NCBI RefSeq assembly: GCF_018736045.1
Contig: NZ_CP076132.1
Span: forward strand, 4,449,501 to 4,513,500
Source of the DNA: Flammeovirga yaeyamensis
Lineage (GTDB): Bacteria; Bacteroidota; Bacteroidia; Cytophagales; Flammeovirgaceae
Direction: 5' to 3'
Length of the DNA stretch: 64,000 nt
The notes under the pieces are model-generated. The model had not been told where the DNA came from. It saw nothing but the letters and a program-made list of their open reading frames with translations, and did not search any database. Shown piece by piece: positions 9,339-17,602 of this stretch; position 1 is the first letter of the stretch, and every line of letters begins with the position of its first letter. Made by a program: the position numbers and the translations under genes.

Positions 9339-12300
9339 TTACTCTACAATAAACTTCTTGGTCTGAGACTCTAATTCATTGTTGATTTTAATTAAATACA
9401 ACCCTTTTTTAAGTTGATCAATTGGAACTACAGTTTTCGATTGATCTACCGGAATTGAAAGGATATTTTGTCCGTTGATGCTATAAATATTCATCACGCC
9501 ATTCCCTACAAAAGTTTTAGCATCAATATTTATCAGAGTACTTGATGGATTTGGATAGATACTAAAATCCCTTGATAAGATATCATTGTCTAATGGCATT
9601 GCAGATATCAACTCTCTACCATAAGAAACTAAAGGAGCATTTATACTTGGAGAAGAAGTGATATTCACTAAATAATCTTCCACTTCACCGTAAGTAAATG
9701 TTTCACAAGGTGTAGATACGGATCCATACTTCATTGAAACTCTCATTCGGGTAGTTCCTAAAGAAGCTGTAGCAGGAATCGTTTGGGTCGATGTTAAAGT
9801 ACCCGCACTACTTGATGATCCTTGTACAAAAAGTTCGTTAGCATCTTCGAAATCACCATCTCTGTTATAGTCAATCCAAATTGACCAATAAACAGTGTAA
9901 AGAGTATTATTATATCCAGCACTAAACGTGATGGTCTCACTTGCTCCTCTTGTAATTGTACCTGCAGAAAGATTGGTGTAATCACCATATCCTCCATCTT
10001 TTGAAGAAGAATTATTTAATCCTCCTACATTTACATTATCAATCCAGAAGTAAAAATCGTTGCTACCTGTAGACGAACAATATGATGTTGGAACACCTCC
10101 TCCTGATGATAAAGTAGTAAAGGAAACGATTGAAGAAAAGGCTGATGAGCCAGATGAACAGTTGGATGCCACCTGAAGATCATAAGACGTATTTTCCGTT
10201 AAACCCGTAAAAGACGCACTTGGATTGGTAGCCGTATAATCGCTCCAAGTTCCACCACTTTCTCTTAATCTTATTGTAAAATCGTTGGCTGCGGAAACAT
10301 TATTCCAAGAAACGTCCACAGTTGAAGCTGTAATATTACTTACAGATAATCCTGTTGGCACATCACATACTTGAGGAGTTCCGCTATTTGAGATAATTAC
10401 TTCATAATCCTCAACTTCACCATAACTAAATGTTTCACAGACAGTTTGAGTTCCATTATACTTCATAGACACTCTCATCTTAGTGGTAACATCACCTACT
10501 GTGGATGGAACTGTAATGCTTCCTGTTTGAGTTGTTTGACTTAAACCACCTGCATCAAAAGCTAATTCGTTGGCATCGTCAAAATCTCCATCACCGTTAT
10601 AATCAATCCATATTTTCCAATATTCATTATAAGCTGTATTAGAAAAACCAGGTGATAATGAAACATTGTAGGTACTTCCCGCAGACATTGTTACAGATTT
10701 AGAAGAAGAAAAATCGTTATACCCTCCATTGGTTCCTGTAGTGTTTATCATATCACCAACAGTAACATTGGCAATCCATTCATAAGAGGCATCCGATCCT
10801 GCAGAAGAACAATAAGAAATCGTACCAAATTCACTTCCAACGCCAACAGCATACCATGCATTCGTTGTTTGCACTACTTCGTTAGAACCTGCTCCGTATA
10901 AATCTATAGCCGATTGAATAGAAAACGTTCTTGCATCAGCAAAAGTAGAAGTCGAAGTTAGGTAAACTGCCTCTGTACGATAGGCAATTTTAGCCGATTT
11001 TTCTATACCTATTGCTGAAACTGAGTAACTGCTTCCGATATCATTTGTACCATTTTTCCCAACTGTAAGAATATAAAACCAATGGTTTAATACGCCACTA
11101 TTGGTATGTACTCCACAGTAATCATTATTTCTGGTAGGTGTTCCGCAGTTGGGATTTTGCCAATAAGAACCTCCATAAGTATCGGGTTGATTCTCAGAAT
11201 TTGGATCACTCATCGAACGTAGTGCCTGACTCGTGGACCTTCTTTCAATATCCTCTCCGATTAACCAAATATCTTTTTCTGGAGCAGCAAAAGCTTCAAC
11301 ACAAGCGGCCCAAATATCAGAAAACCCTTCATTTAAAGCTCCAGATTCTCTTTGATAAACAAGATTAGCCGTTGTTTCACAGATAGCATGTCCTATTTCA
11401 TGAGCAGCAACGTCTAAAGAAGTTAATGCGTCAAAATAAGTATCACTCCCATCTCCATAAGTCATTACTGATCCATTCCAGAATGCATTATCATAGGCAT
11501 TATCAAAATGAACGTAACTTTTAATTTTAGCTCCGTTTCCATCCCAACTATCTCTGTTGTGTTCTGAAATAAAATAATCGTAAGTCATTTGTGCCCCCCA
11601 ATGTGCATCAAATGCTGCATTATCTTTTTGAGCATTATTCCACTCTCCAGAAGTCCAATTATTATCACTGTCTACAAAATCTACAGCAGAGTTGTAGTTG
11701 GTACCAGTATTCATATCATACGTTTCAATACCACTGCCCCTAGTATAATCACGTAAACGATAACTACCGTTATAAGAATCTGTCTTCGAACTTTTTGAAC
11801 CTGAATAGCGAGTCGCCAAAGTTCCATTCGCTTCTGCATGTTTTATAATCGGGTTGATATGAACCACTTTACCCGTAATAGCATCGATATAAATAAAAGA
11901 CCTACTTAGGGGTTGTTCAGCATAGATATCAAACTTATATGCCAGCACAGGTTTCATTTTAAGTTCACGTTCTGTGGCTTCGTAATTTGGAACGATCACT
12001 AACTCTGCATTCGGATAGAATGTCGTTTGTTTTCCATTTGACATTTTTGAAGCCATTTCTTCTTGATTTGCAAGTTGCCACATATACTTTGATGCACCAA
12101 CATGTTTTACGGCAAGACTCAAGGCTTCTTCTTCAGATATACTTGCTTCTACCGAAGGTATATCAATTTGTTTTACATAGTGAACAATTGAAAGAGGAGT
12201 TGTTCCCTTGAAGTTTAAGGTGTAACCTCCGTATTCAACTTTCACATTTTGATAATACTCTTGAAAACGACGATGGCTAATTCCAAGGTCGTCAACTTTC

Positions 12301-12485
12301 GTATCGATTTGTTTAAAAACAACGGGGGGTGTCAATTGTAGTTGTTGTCGTAATACGCTTTCAGTTTGTTGAAGAGAGATGTTTTTTCTTTGATTTGAAT
12401 TGTCTTCAAAATTAATGAATTCTTGAGCATAGGAATTCATCATGGTGATCCCAATCAGGATCAGCATCATTAATTGCTTTTTCAT
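9339..12485 (-). CDS. secreted M4 (thermolysin-like) metalloprotease with T9SS signal
   Basis: Extracellular zinc endopeptidase exported by Sec and then the type IX system. The order in 1048 residues is: signal peptide to about 21 (MMNSYAQ), FTP/PepSY propeptide to about 215, M4 catalytic domain with HEIGH at 362-366 and third zinc ligand Glu386 in ALNEGFSD, then a GEVED-type module ending CETFSYGEVEDY near 690. A fibronectin type III domain (about 705-795) follows, then a second GEVED module ending near 935 (CETFTYGEVEDY). From about 970 a T9SS type A sorting domain starts at FSIYPNPSS and ends GLYLIKINNELESQTKKFIVE-like. The GEVED repeats probably bind cell-surface or matrix glycans or protein (inference). 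The gene has its own promoter and terminator. Confidence 0.93.
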   Translation of the reverse strand: MKKQLMMLILIGITMMNSYAQEFINFEDNSNQRKNISLQQTESVLRQQLQLTPPVVFKQIDTKVDDLGISHRRFQEYYQNVKVEYGGYTLNFKGTTPLSIVHYVKQIDIPSVEASISEEEALSLAVKHVGASKYMWQLANQEEMASKMSNGKQTTFYPNAELVIVPNYEATERELKMKPVLAYKFDIYAEQPLSRSFIYIDAITGKVVHINPIIKHAEANGTLATRYSGSKSSKTDSYNGSYRLRDYTRGSGIETYDMNTGTNYNSAVDFVDSDNNWTSGEWNNAQKDNAAFDAHWGAQMTYDYFISEHNRDSWDGNGAKIKSYVHFDNAYDNAFWNGSVMTYGDGSDTYFDALTSLDVAAHEIGHAICETTANLVYQRESGALNEGFSDIWAACVEAFAAPEKDIWLIGEDIERRSTSQALRSMSDPNSENQPDTYGGSYWQNPNCGTPTRNNDYCGVHTNSGVLNHWFYILTVGKNGTNDIGSSYSVSAIGIEKSAKIAYRTEAVYLTSTSTFADARTFSIQSAIDLYGAGSNEVVQTTNAWYAVGVGSEFGTISYCSSAGSDASYEWIANVTVGDMINTTGTNGGYNDFSSSKSVTMSAGSTYNVSLSPGFSNTAYNEYWKIWIDYNGDGDFDDANELAFDAGGLSQTTQTGSITVPSTVGDVTTKMRVSMKYNGTQTVCETFSYGEVEDYEVIISNSGTPQVCDVPTGLSVSNITASTVDVSWNNVSAANDFTIRLRESGGTWSDYTATNPSASFTGLTENTSYDLQVASNCSSGSSAFSSIVSFTTLSSGGGVPTSYCSSTGSNDFYFWIDNVNVGGLNNSSSKDGGYGDYTNLSAGTITRGASETITFSAGYNNTLYTVYWSIWIDYNRDGDFEDANELFVQGSSSSAGTLTSTQTIPATASLGTTRMRVSMKYGSVSTPCETFTYGEVEDYLVNITSSPSINAPLVSYGRELISAMPLDNDILSRDFSIYPNPSSTLINIDAKTFVGNGVMNIYSINGQNILSIPVDQSKTVVPIDQLKKGLYLIKINNELESQTKKFIVE

Positions 12486-12574
12486 TATTTATTTAAGTCA
12501 GTTATTGAATTGGTCTCACTATGTGAGCAATTTAAGGTTCTAGCAATCAGATAGAATGTCGTATAATAGCATTA

Positions 12575-12606
12575 CAAAGATATCGAAGAAAATTTCACTT
12601 ATACAA
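12575..12606 (-). promoter_or_regulatory. promoter of the M4 protease gene
   Basis: Minus strand: TTG (12604-12606), 21-base spacer, TATCTTTG (12575-12582). This is a full match to the Bacteroidota housekeeping promoter. The leader to the ATG would be about 85 bases. The rest of 12486-12883 is AT-rich and shows no gene. Confidence 0.6.
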
Positions 12607-12883
12607 GTTTATAATAACATGCCAAATAGTCGCAAACAGCTATATCTTTATATAATCCAACTTTAAGATTATGCAATAGTTCAGAAAAATGTAAGGAATT
12701 TTGTTGAAACAAATGGGGGAATTTATGATGTTAATTTCACTTTAAGTACATTGTTATGCGTAATTAAGACATCATAATCTTTTAAATGTAACTATAGATT
12801 GTGCAATGATTTTTTTTCAAAAAAATAAAGTCACAAGATACTGAATCCGTGACTTTTGTAGATATATAAAGTTTCGATGTTAA

Positions 12884-13093
12884 TTACTTACTAAATACTT
12901 CTTCTTTCCTGTATTGGATTTGAAGTTCCAACATGCATGATGCACAAAGGCAATCATCATATTCTTTTCTCATTCTCTGAGTTTCCTCATAGGTCATTTT
13001 TACCTCGTAGCATTGACATTGAGTGATGTTCCCGACTTTACATTCAAAATCTTTTTTACAACGCTGGCAAGTTTTGATTTCGTGTGAAGGCAT
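12884..13093 (-). CDS. small cysteine-rich CWC-family protein
   Basis: 69 residues with nine cysteines: CQRC, C, CQC, CLCASC. The pattern CxxCxxxFxCxxGxxxxCxC matches the Cys-rich CWC family, small zinc-ribbon-like proteins of unknown function. The N-terminus MPSHEIKTCQRC is well formed. It lies about 175 bases upstream of the cbb3 accessory genes' far end on the same strand. No role in the oxidase is shown by sequence. Confidence 0.75.
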   Translation of the reverse strand: MPSHEIKTCQRCKKDFECKVGNITQCQCYEVKMTYEETQRMRKEYDDCLCASCMLELQIQYRKEEVFSK

Positions 13094-13267
13094 TTTCGTC
13101 TAATTTAAATTGAAAAACAGGTTCTCGATAAATTGTTGTGTCAATAAAATGCAGGTGTCAATTGTTTCTTAAATATACGATATTATCTATACATTTCTGT
13201 TAAGTCTCCTAACAAGATTATACAAAACAAGATAATTTGGTATCCTTTATCAATTGTTACAAATAGA

Positions 13268-13978
13268 TTAATGACACTTCATTTCTACCTGTTCCATTGG
13301 CTTTTCGGCCAACTCTTTAGAAGATTCATGAATGTTATAAGCACGCATCATCAACAATGCACCCATCGCTAAAAAAAGAACAGGATATATCTTCTTCACT
13401 TTGGACCTTACCTTAGCTTCTAGGAACTGACCAGCTACAGCCACGCCAAACATCATAGGAATTGTACCCATTCCGAATGCAATCATGTAACTCATTCCTT
13501 CAAAGGCATTTCCTGTAGATAATGCAGCAATCATTGCCATGTACACCAACCCACATGGTAAAAAGCCATTCAATACACCTATGGTAAAGAAGTTATACCA
13601 TTTAGCGTCCCTCATAAATTTACCTAGCTGCTTTCTAATCCATTGGAACCAACCACCCAAGAAAGGCACCATGTTTAGCAACTTATCTGGATTGATGGCA
13701 AAAATTCCAAAGGCAATCATCATAACAGCTAAAAATACTGTTAGATATACCTGATACCCTACCAACCAAGATAAACCATGGCCAATAAGACCCGCAATTG
13801 CTCCCAAGAAGCCATAGGTCATTGCCCTACCTAAATTGTAAAGAAGTCTGTCTAAGAAAAGTTTAGGTCCGCTTGTTTGACCTCCTTGAATCGCTAACGC
13901 AATAGGACCGCACATACCTAAACAGTGGAAACTGCCTGCAAAGCCTAGTCCTAATGCCGTTAAATATAACTCGTTCAT
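13268..13978 (-). CDS. DsbD_2/TauE-like membrane protein of the cbb3 locus
   Basis: 236 residues with about six membrane segments. The N-terminal motif GSFHCLGMCGP has the HCxGMCG signature of the sulfite-exporter-like/DsbD_2 family often encoded beside cbb3 oxidase genes. A copper or thiol-transfer role in oxidase assembly is inferred from this recurring context, not proven. Helix five includes NGFLPCGLVYMA, a second conserved Pro-Cys-Gly. The tail ends in CH. It starts 20 bases after the fixH stop, so it is the last gene of the ccoG-fixH unit. Confidence 0.75.
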   Translation of the reverse strand: MNELYLTALGLGFAGSFHCLGMCGPIALAIQGGQTSGPKLFLDRLLYNLGRAMTYGFLGAIAGLIGHGLSWLVGYQVYLTVFLAVMMIAFGIFAINPDKLLNMVPFLGGWFQWIRKQLGKFMRDAKWYNFFTIGVLNGFLPCGLVYMAMIAALSTGNAFEGMSYMIAFGMGTIPMMFGVAVAGQFLEAKVRSKVKKIYPVLFLAMGALLMMRAYNIHESSKELAEKPMEQVEMKCH

Positions 13979-13998
13979 ATCCTATGTATTAATTGATC

Positions 13999-14439
13999 TT
14001 AAATGACCAAAGACTTTTCATATAGGTAGTCTACACCTTTAGAAGTGAAGGTTAATTTGATGATCCAACGTCCTTTCACCATACGGCTAGCATCAATCGC
14101 TTGTGCATTAGCCTCGTTTAATTTTAATGGTGCATTAAAGTCTAAACGACTATCTGATGGACGAAAGAAACGAATGTTCCCTTCTATATCTTGAATATCC
14201 TGTGGCAAAATGAAATCGATATTACCATCTGCCTTATTTAATGTGATGATTGGCTCAGCAGACAACAACTTGATATTGTCTTTTTGTCGTTGCTGCACCT
14301 CATACAATTGTTCCTCGGCATAATATTGTTTGGAAACCATATTTACCGGTACTTGAAACATTTTGATGACCATTGAAATAATAAATACACCAAAAATAAC
14401 AAATACTACTACAACACTTTTCCCCCAATGTACTTTCAT
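13999..14439 (-). CDS. fixH: FixH/CcoH cbb3 oxidase assembly protein
   Basis: 146-residue single-pass membrane protein needed in relatives for stable cbb3 assembly. I place the start at the ATG at 14439 (MKVHWGKS), one base after the ccoG stop; the longer reading frame to 14490 would overlap ccoG. One transmembrane helix (VVVVFVIFGVFIISMVI) is followed by FQVPVNMVSKQYYAEE, the FixH family signature, and a periplasmic beta domain. The tight junction implies translational coupling with ccoG. Confidence 0.85.
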   Translation of the reverse strand: MKVHWGKSVVVVFVIFGVFIISMVIKMFQVPVNMVSKQYYAEEQLYEVQQRQKDNIKLLSAEPIITLNKADGNIDFILPQDIQDIEGNIRFFRPSDSRLDFNAPLKLNEANAQAIDASRMVKGRWIIKLTFTSKGVDYLYEKSLVI

Positions 14440-14440
14440 C

Positions 14441-16039
14441 TTAATTACGCTTTTTAGCTGGCCCCATAAAATTGGTCGATACCTCGTCAATTATCTGGTC
14501 ACCATTCATTATTTGAAGTTTTATTTCATTCTTTCTTCCATCCAATTCACTTGGTGGAATTTCAATAAAGAAAGCACCGTCGAGCTTTCCTTCTTGTTTC
14601 AATATCATTTGACCACCTGCAATAGTGATTTTACCTTCTCGCTCAACCAACTTCACCGATAAGTCGTTATAATCTACATTGCTTTTATTGATGATATTTA
14701 AAGTATATAAATTTCTAATATCACCATTATCGGCTTTTTGATACAACATGCCTGGAGCTCTTAAAACCGTAGTTTCTATATCGTTTCTTGTCGTTAAAGC
14801 AAATACTACTGCCACCACCAATATGGTTAATACAGCTGTATAAGCTTTTATTCTTGTGGTAAACTTAAATGGTTTTCCTTTTTCGATATCATTAGCTGAG
14901 GCAAAACGGATAAGTCCTCTTGGCTTATCAATCTTATCCATTACTTCATCACAAGCATCGATACAAGCAGTACAGTTTACACATTCCAATTGAGTACCAT
15001 TTCTGATATCAATACCGGTAGGACAAACGTGTACACAAAGTTTACAATCGATACAATCACCTTGAGGTTGTTCTTCAGAAGCAGAGGCATTCACATCTGC
15101 TAATGTCATTTTTCTAACTTCCTCTTCTTTTGGCTTTTCTTCCTTCTTAATCTCAGGAAGTGGTGCAGGTGTTGGTCGTTTTGGCTTTACTCTACTCACA
15201 ATCGGCTTTACTGCTTCTTGTTGAGATCCACAACCTCCACATCCAGATGTTGCTCTCTTCTGTTTCTTAAGTTTTCCTCTTGGTTCACCCCTAACGTGAT
15301 CATAAGAAATTACGATGGAATCTTTATCCAAAAATACACCTTGCAAACGTCCGTAAGGACAAACTTGAGTACATGCTTGTTCTCTGAATTTTGCAAAAAC
15401 GAAATAGAAGATCCCTGCAAAGCCAATATGTGCCAAAAAGACTGGCCAGTTTTCAGCAGGTTTATTTTTCACCATATGAATCAGTTCATCTCCTCCTACG
15501 ATATAACCTAAAACCATATTGGCTATGGCTAAAGAGAAAACGATAAAAATGGTATGCTTAGAAATCTTTTTAATGTATTTCTCCCTTGTCCAAGGGCCAT
15601 TATCCAATTTTCTTTTCTGATTCGCATCTCCCTCAATCCAATATTCGATTCTTCTAAAGATCATTTCCATAAAAACGGTCTGAGGACAGGTCCATCCACA
15701 CCATACACGTCCATAAACTACCGTAAACAATACGATAAATATGACGAGGGAAATCATGATCAATACAAAAATGAAGAAGTCTTGAGGAACAAAAAGTTGT
15801 CCGAAAATGACAAACTTTCTTTCTAGAATATTCATCATAAAGAAAGGCTGTCCGTTGATCTTAAGGAAAGGTCCAACAAAAAAGAAGGCTACTAAAATGT
15901 AGGCTACCCACTTTCTTGCATTATAATATCTCCCACTTGGCTTCTTTGGGTAAAGCCAAATCCTTTTACCTTGTGAATCTACAGTAGATATACTGTCTCT
16001 GAATGAATCCGGCGATTGGGAGTGTAAATCCTTTCTCAT
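14441..16039 (-). CDS. ccoG: cbb3 oxidase accessory iron-sulfur protein CcoG
   Basis: CcoG (FixG/RdxA) is a membrane polyferredoxin linked to copper reduction during cbb3 assembly. Of 532 residues, the N-terminal half has several helices with GWTCPQTVFMEMIFRRIEYW and ACTQVCPYGRLQG. Two [4Fe-4S] clusters are marked by CIDCKLCVHVCPTGIDIRN (from about residue 326) and CVNCTACIDACD. A last helix and a periplasmic Ig-like tail follow. Unusual: between RGEPRGK and GDCIDC sits a Pro/Lys/Glu-rich insert of roughly 60 residues that begins with GCGGCG near residue 266. The gene is the first of the ccoG-fixH-DsbD_2 unit. Confidence 0.93.
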   Translation of the reverse strand: MRKDLHSQSPDSFRDSISTVDSQGKRIWLYPKKPSGRYYNARKWVAYILVAFFFVGPFLKINGQPFFMMNILERKFVIFGQLFVPQDFFIFVLIMISLVIFIVLFTVVYGRVWCGWTCPQTVFMEMIFRRIEYWIEGDANQKRKLDNGPWTREKYIKKISKHTIFIVFSLAIANMVLGYIVGGDELIHMVKNKPAENWPVFLAHIGFAGIFYFVFAKFREQACTQVCPYGRLQGVFLDKDSIVISYDHVRGEPRGKLKKQKRATSGCGGCGSQQEAVKPIVSRVKPKRPTPAPLPEIKKEEKPKEEEVRKMTLADVNASASEEQPQGDCIDCKLCVHVCPTGIDIRNGTQLECVNCTACIDACDEVMDKIDKPRGLIRFASANDIEKGKPFKFTTRIKAYTAVLTILVVAVVFALTTRNDIETTVLRAPGMLYQKADNGDIRNLYTLNIINKSNVDYNDLSVKLVEREGKITIAGGQMILKQEGKLDGAFFIEIPPSELDGRKNEIKLQIMNGDQIIDEVSTNFMGPAKKRN

Positions 16040-16160
16040 GATCAGACGTGCTTATTTATGATGAAGATCTTTATCCAATAGTCTTTTCTATTGGTTAGGT
16101 TTTATATCATCAATTTACACAATATTCTTATATATGATGATATATTGATATTTAATAAAG

Positions 16161-16190
16161 ACAAAAAGGGTAATCTAAATAGACTACCCT
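16161..16190 (-). terminator. terminator after ccoP
   Basis: Stem AGGGTA/TACCCT (16167-16190) with inner TCT/AGA pairs, followed on the minus strand by TTTTTGT. It separates the structural cbb3 genes from ccoG-fixH. Confidence 0.75.
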
Positions 16191-16208
16191 CTTCTATATT
16201 AAAATGTT

Positions 16209-17090
16209 TTATTCTGCAGCTACTTTATCACCTTGAGGTGCTTTAGCGTTCGGAGGGTTAGTTCCTTGTAAGCTCAAAATATAACTAGATACTTGCGACA
16301 TTTGTTGAGGAGTCAACTTAGATTCCCAAGCCAACATACCTTTCTCCGTCACACCGTATTTAATTGTTTTGAAAATACTTGCAACATCACCACCGTGCAA
16401 CCAGTATTCGTCAGTTAGGTTTGGACCTACACCACCCTCACCGGCACCACCGTGACAAGCTTTACAGTTACCATCAAATACTTTTTTACCAGCTGATAAA
16501 TCGCCAGCATCAGTAGAAACGGCAACGTTAGTTTCATCAATTGAATTTGCCATAGTTGCTAAGTAGGCTTTCTTAGCTGCTTCTGCATCTTCCATTGTTT
16601 GGTGATATTCTGCAATAGATACAGGTTCTGCATCCGACTCTGCCCACCAGTGATAAACACCTAAATAAACAAAACCACTCAAGATACAGATGTAGAACAT
16701 TGCTTTCCACCAAGGTGGAAGATCGTTATCTAATTCTTGGATACCATCGTAATTGTGGTCCATTAAGATATCTTTTTCCAATGCCATTGGCTTGGCACCT
16801 TGAAGCTTTTGCCAGAAGAATTGCCACCAGCCAGTTTCTCCAGCTTTTTCGAATGCTAATTCTTCTTCTGTTTTAGGCATTGATTGTAAGCTTTGTCTTA
16901 CAACATAAAGTAAACCTAAAGCAACGATCATTATTGCAATGAAAAGTAATCCTAAGATGGTTACTAGAATAAACAACAATGTATCGAAATTATCCACACC
17001 GTAGATCAGTTGATCTCCGGCAGCGAATGCTGAATGACCTGTAAGTGCCATCAGTACCATCGCCATTATTTTTTTATTTGCAGATTTCAT
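16209..17090 (-). CDS. ccoP: cbb3 oxidase cytochrome c subunit CcoP
   Basis: Electron-entry subunit of the cbb3 oxidase. 293 residues: a signal-like first helix ending SAFAAG, a helix near 36-65, a FixP-type N-terminal domain with a second helix (WWKAMFYICILSGFVYLGVY), then one cytochrome c domain with heme motif C209-K-A-C-H213 and likely ligand Met in KGMLAW. Proteobacterial CcoP has two heme motifs; only one is seen here, which fits shorter Bacteroidota forms. The C-terminus ends shortly after SYILSLQGTNPPN. It is the last gene of the structural unit. Confidence 0.92.
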   Translation of the reverse strand: MKSANKKIMAMVLMALTGHSAFAAGDQLIYGVDNFDTLLFILVTILGLLFIAIMIVALGLLYVVRQSLQSMPKTEEELAFEKAGETGWWQFFWQKLQGAKPMALEKDILMDHNYDGIQELDNDLPPWWKAMFYICILSGFVYLGVYHWWAESDAEPVSIAEYHQTMEDAEAAKKAYLATMANSIDETNVAVSTDAGDLSAGKKVFDGNCKACHGGAGEGGVGPNLTDEYWLHGGDVASIFKTIKYGVTEKGMLAWESKLTPQQMSQVSSYILSLQGTNPPNAKAPQGDKVAAE

Positions 17091-17125
17091 GTTTCAAATA
17101 GTTTGAAAATCAATACAAGTAACAG

Positions 17126-17368
17126 TTATTGATTTGTTTGTTTTTTTGTCACAACCACTGTATAAAACACCAAAGCCAATACTAGGAAGATCAAGAAAAA
17201 TACTACGATAGCAAATCCTAATAATGTAATTGCCCACTCGCTAGCATTCATAGAGTTTAGCATACTCTGTGTACCAGATTGAGCGAATGCGCCTGAAGCG
17301 TTGAATAAAATCATGCCTAGGATCATCACCATAGACATTAAATGTTTCGAAAGTCTACTTAAATTCAT
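17126..17368 (-). CDS. small membrane protein between ccoQ and ccoP
   Basis: I start it at the ATG at 17368 (MNLSRLSK), whose first 14 bases overlap the ccoQ 3' end; the frame is open back to 17398. The 80-residue product has a signal-peptide-like segment ending SGAFAQ and one strong helix (WAITLLGFAIVVFFLIFLVLA), with a short basic tail VVTKKQTNQ. I recognise no family. Its position inside the operon, with coupling to ccoQ and 35 bases before ccoP, suggests a small structural or assembly subunit. It could also be a detached N-terminal piece of an ancestral CcoP (inference). Confidence 0.75.
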   Translation of the reverse strand: MNLSRLSKHLMSMVMILGMILFNASGAFAQSGTQSMLNSMNASEWAITLLGFAIVVFFLIFLVLALVFYTVVVTKKQTNQ

Positions 17369-17552
17369 TTGTGCTGTTATTTTCGGTGTCTTCATCAAGA
17401 TCTAAAGGCATACTAGATAGTTCTGCTACTTCATCTTTTTTCATACTGAAAGCATAAATACTCCAGGCAACGAAAAAAGTGAAAAAGATAAGTATTCCAA
17501 TCACTGGAAATATCTCAACATCTTCTATAGATCTTAGTACATCTTTATACAT
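17355..17552 (-). CDS. ccoQ: CcoQ/FixQ-like cbb3 oxidase subunit
   Basis: 65 residues: a short N-terminus, one helix (FPVIGILIFFTFFVAWSIYAF) and an acidic cytoplasmic tail with LPLD-like PLDLDEDTE, as in CcoQ proteins. It stabilises the CcoNO-CcoP complex in studied species. It starts 50 bases after ccoNO and overlaps the next small gene by 14 bases. Confidence 0.85.
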   Translation of the reverse strand: MYKDVLRSIEDVEIFPVIGILIFFTFFVAWSIYAFSMKKDEVAELSSMPLDLDEDTENNSTNEFK

Positions 17553-17602
17553 AACAAGGGTTGATTTGGAAGGTGACTCTTACAAGCCACCTTCACTATA
17601 AA

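Noticed and set aside
16075-16094. Hairpin CCAATAG/CTATTGG in the ccoG leader as a riboswitch
   Set aside because: A single short AT-rich stem with no conserved aptamer features.
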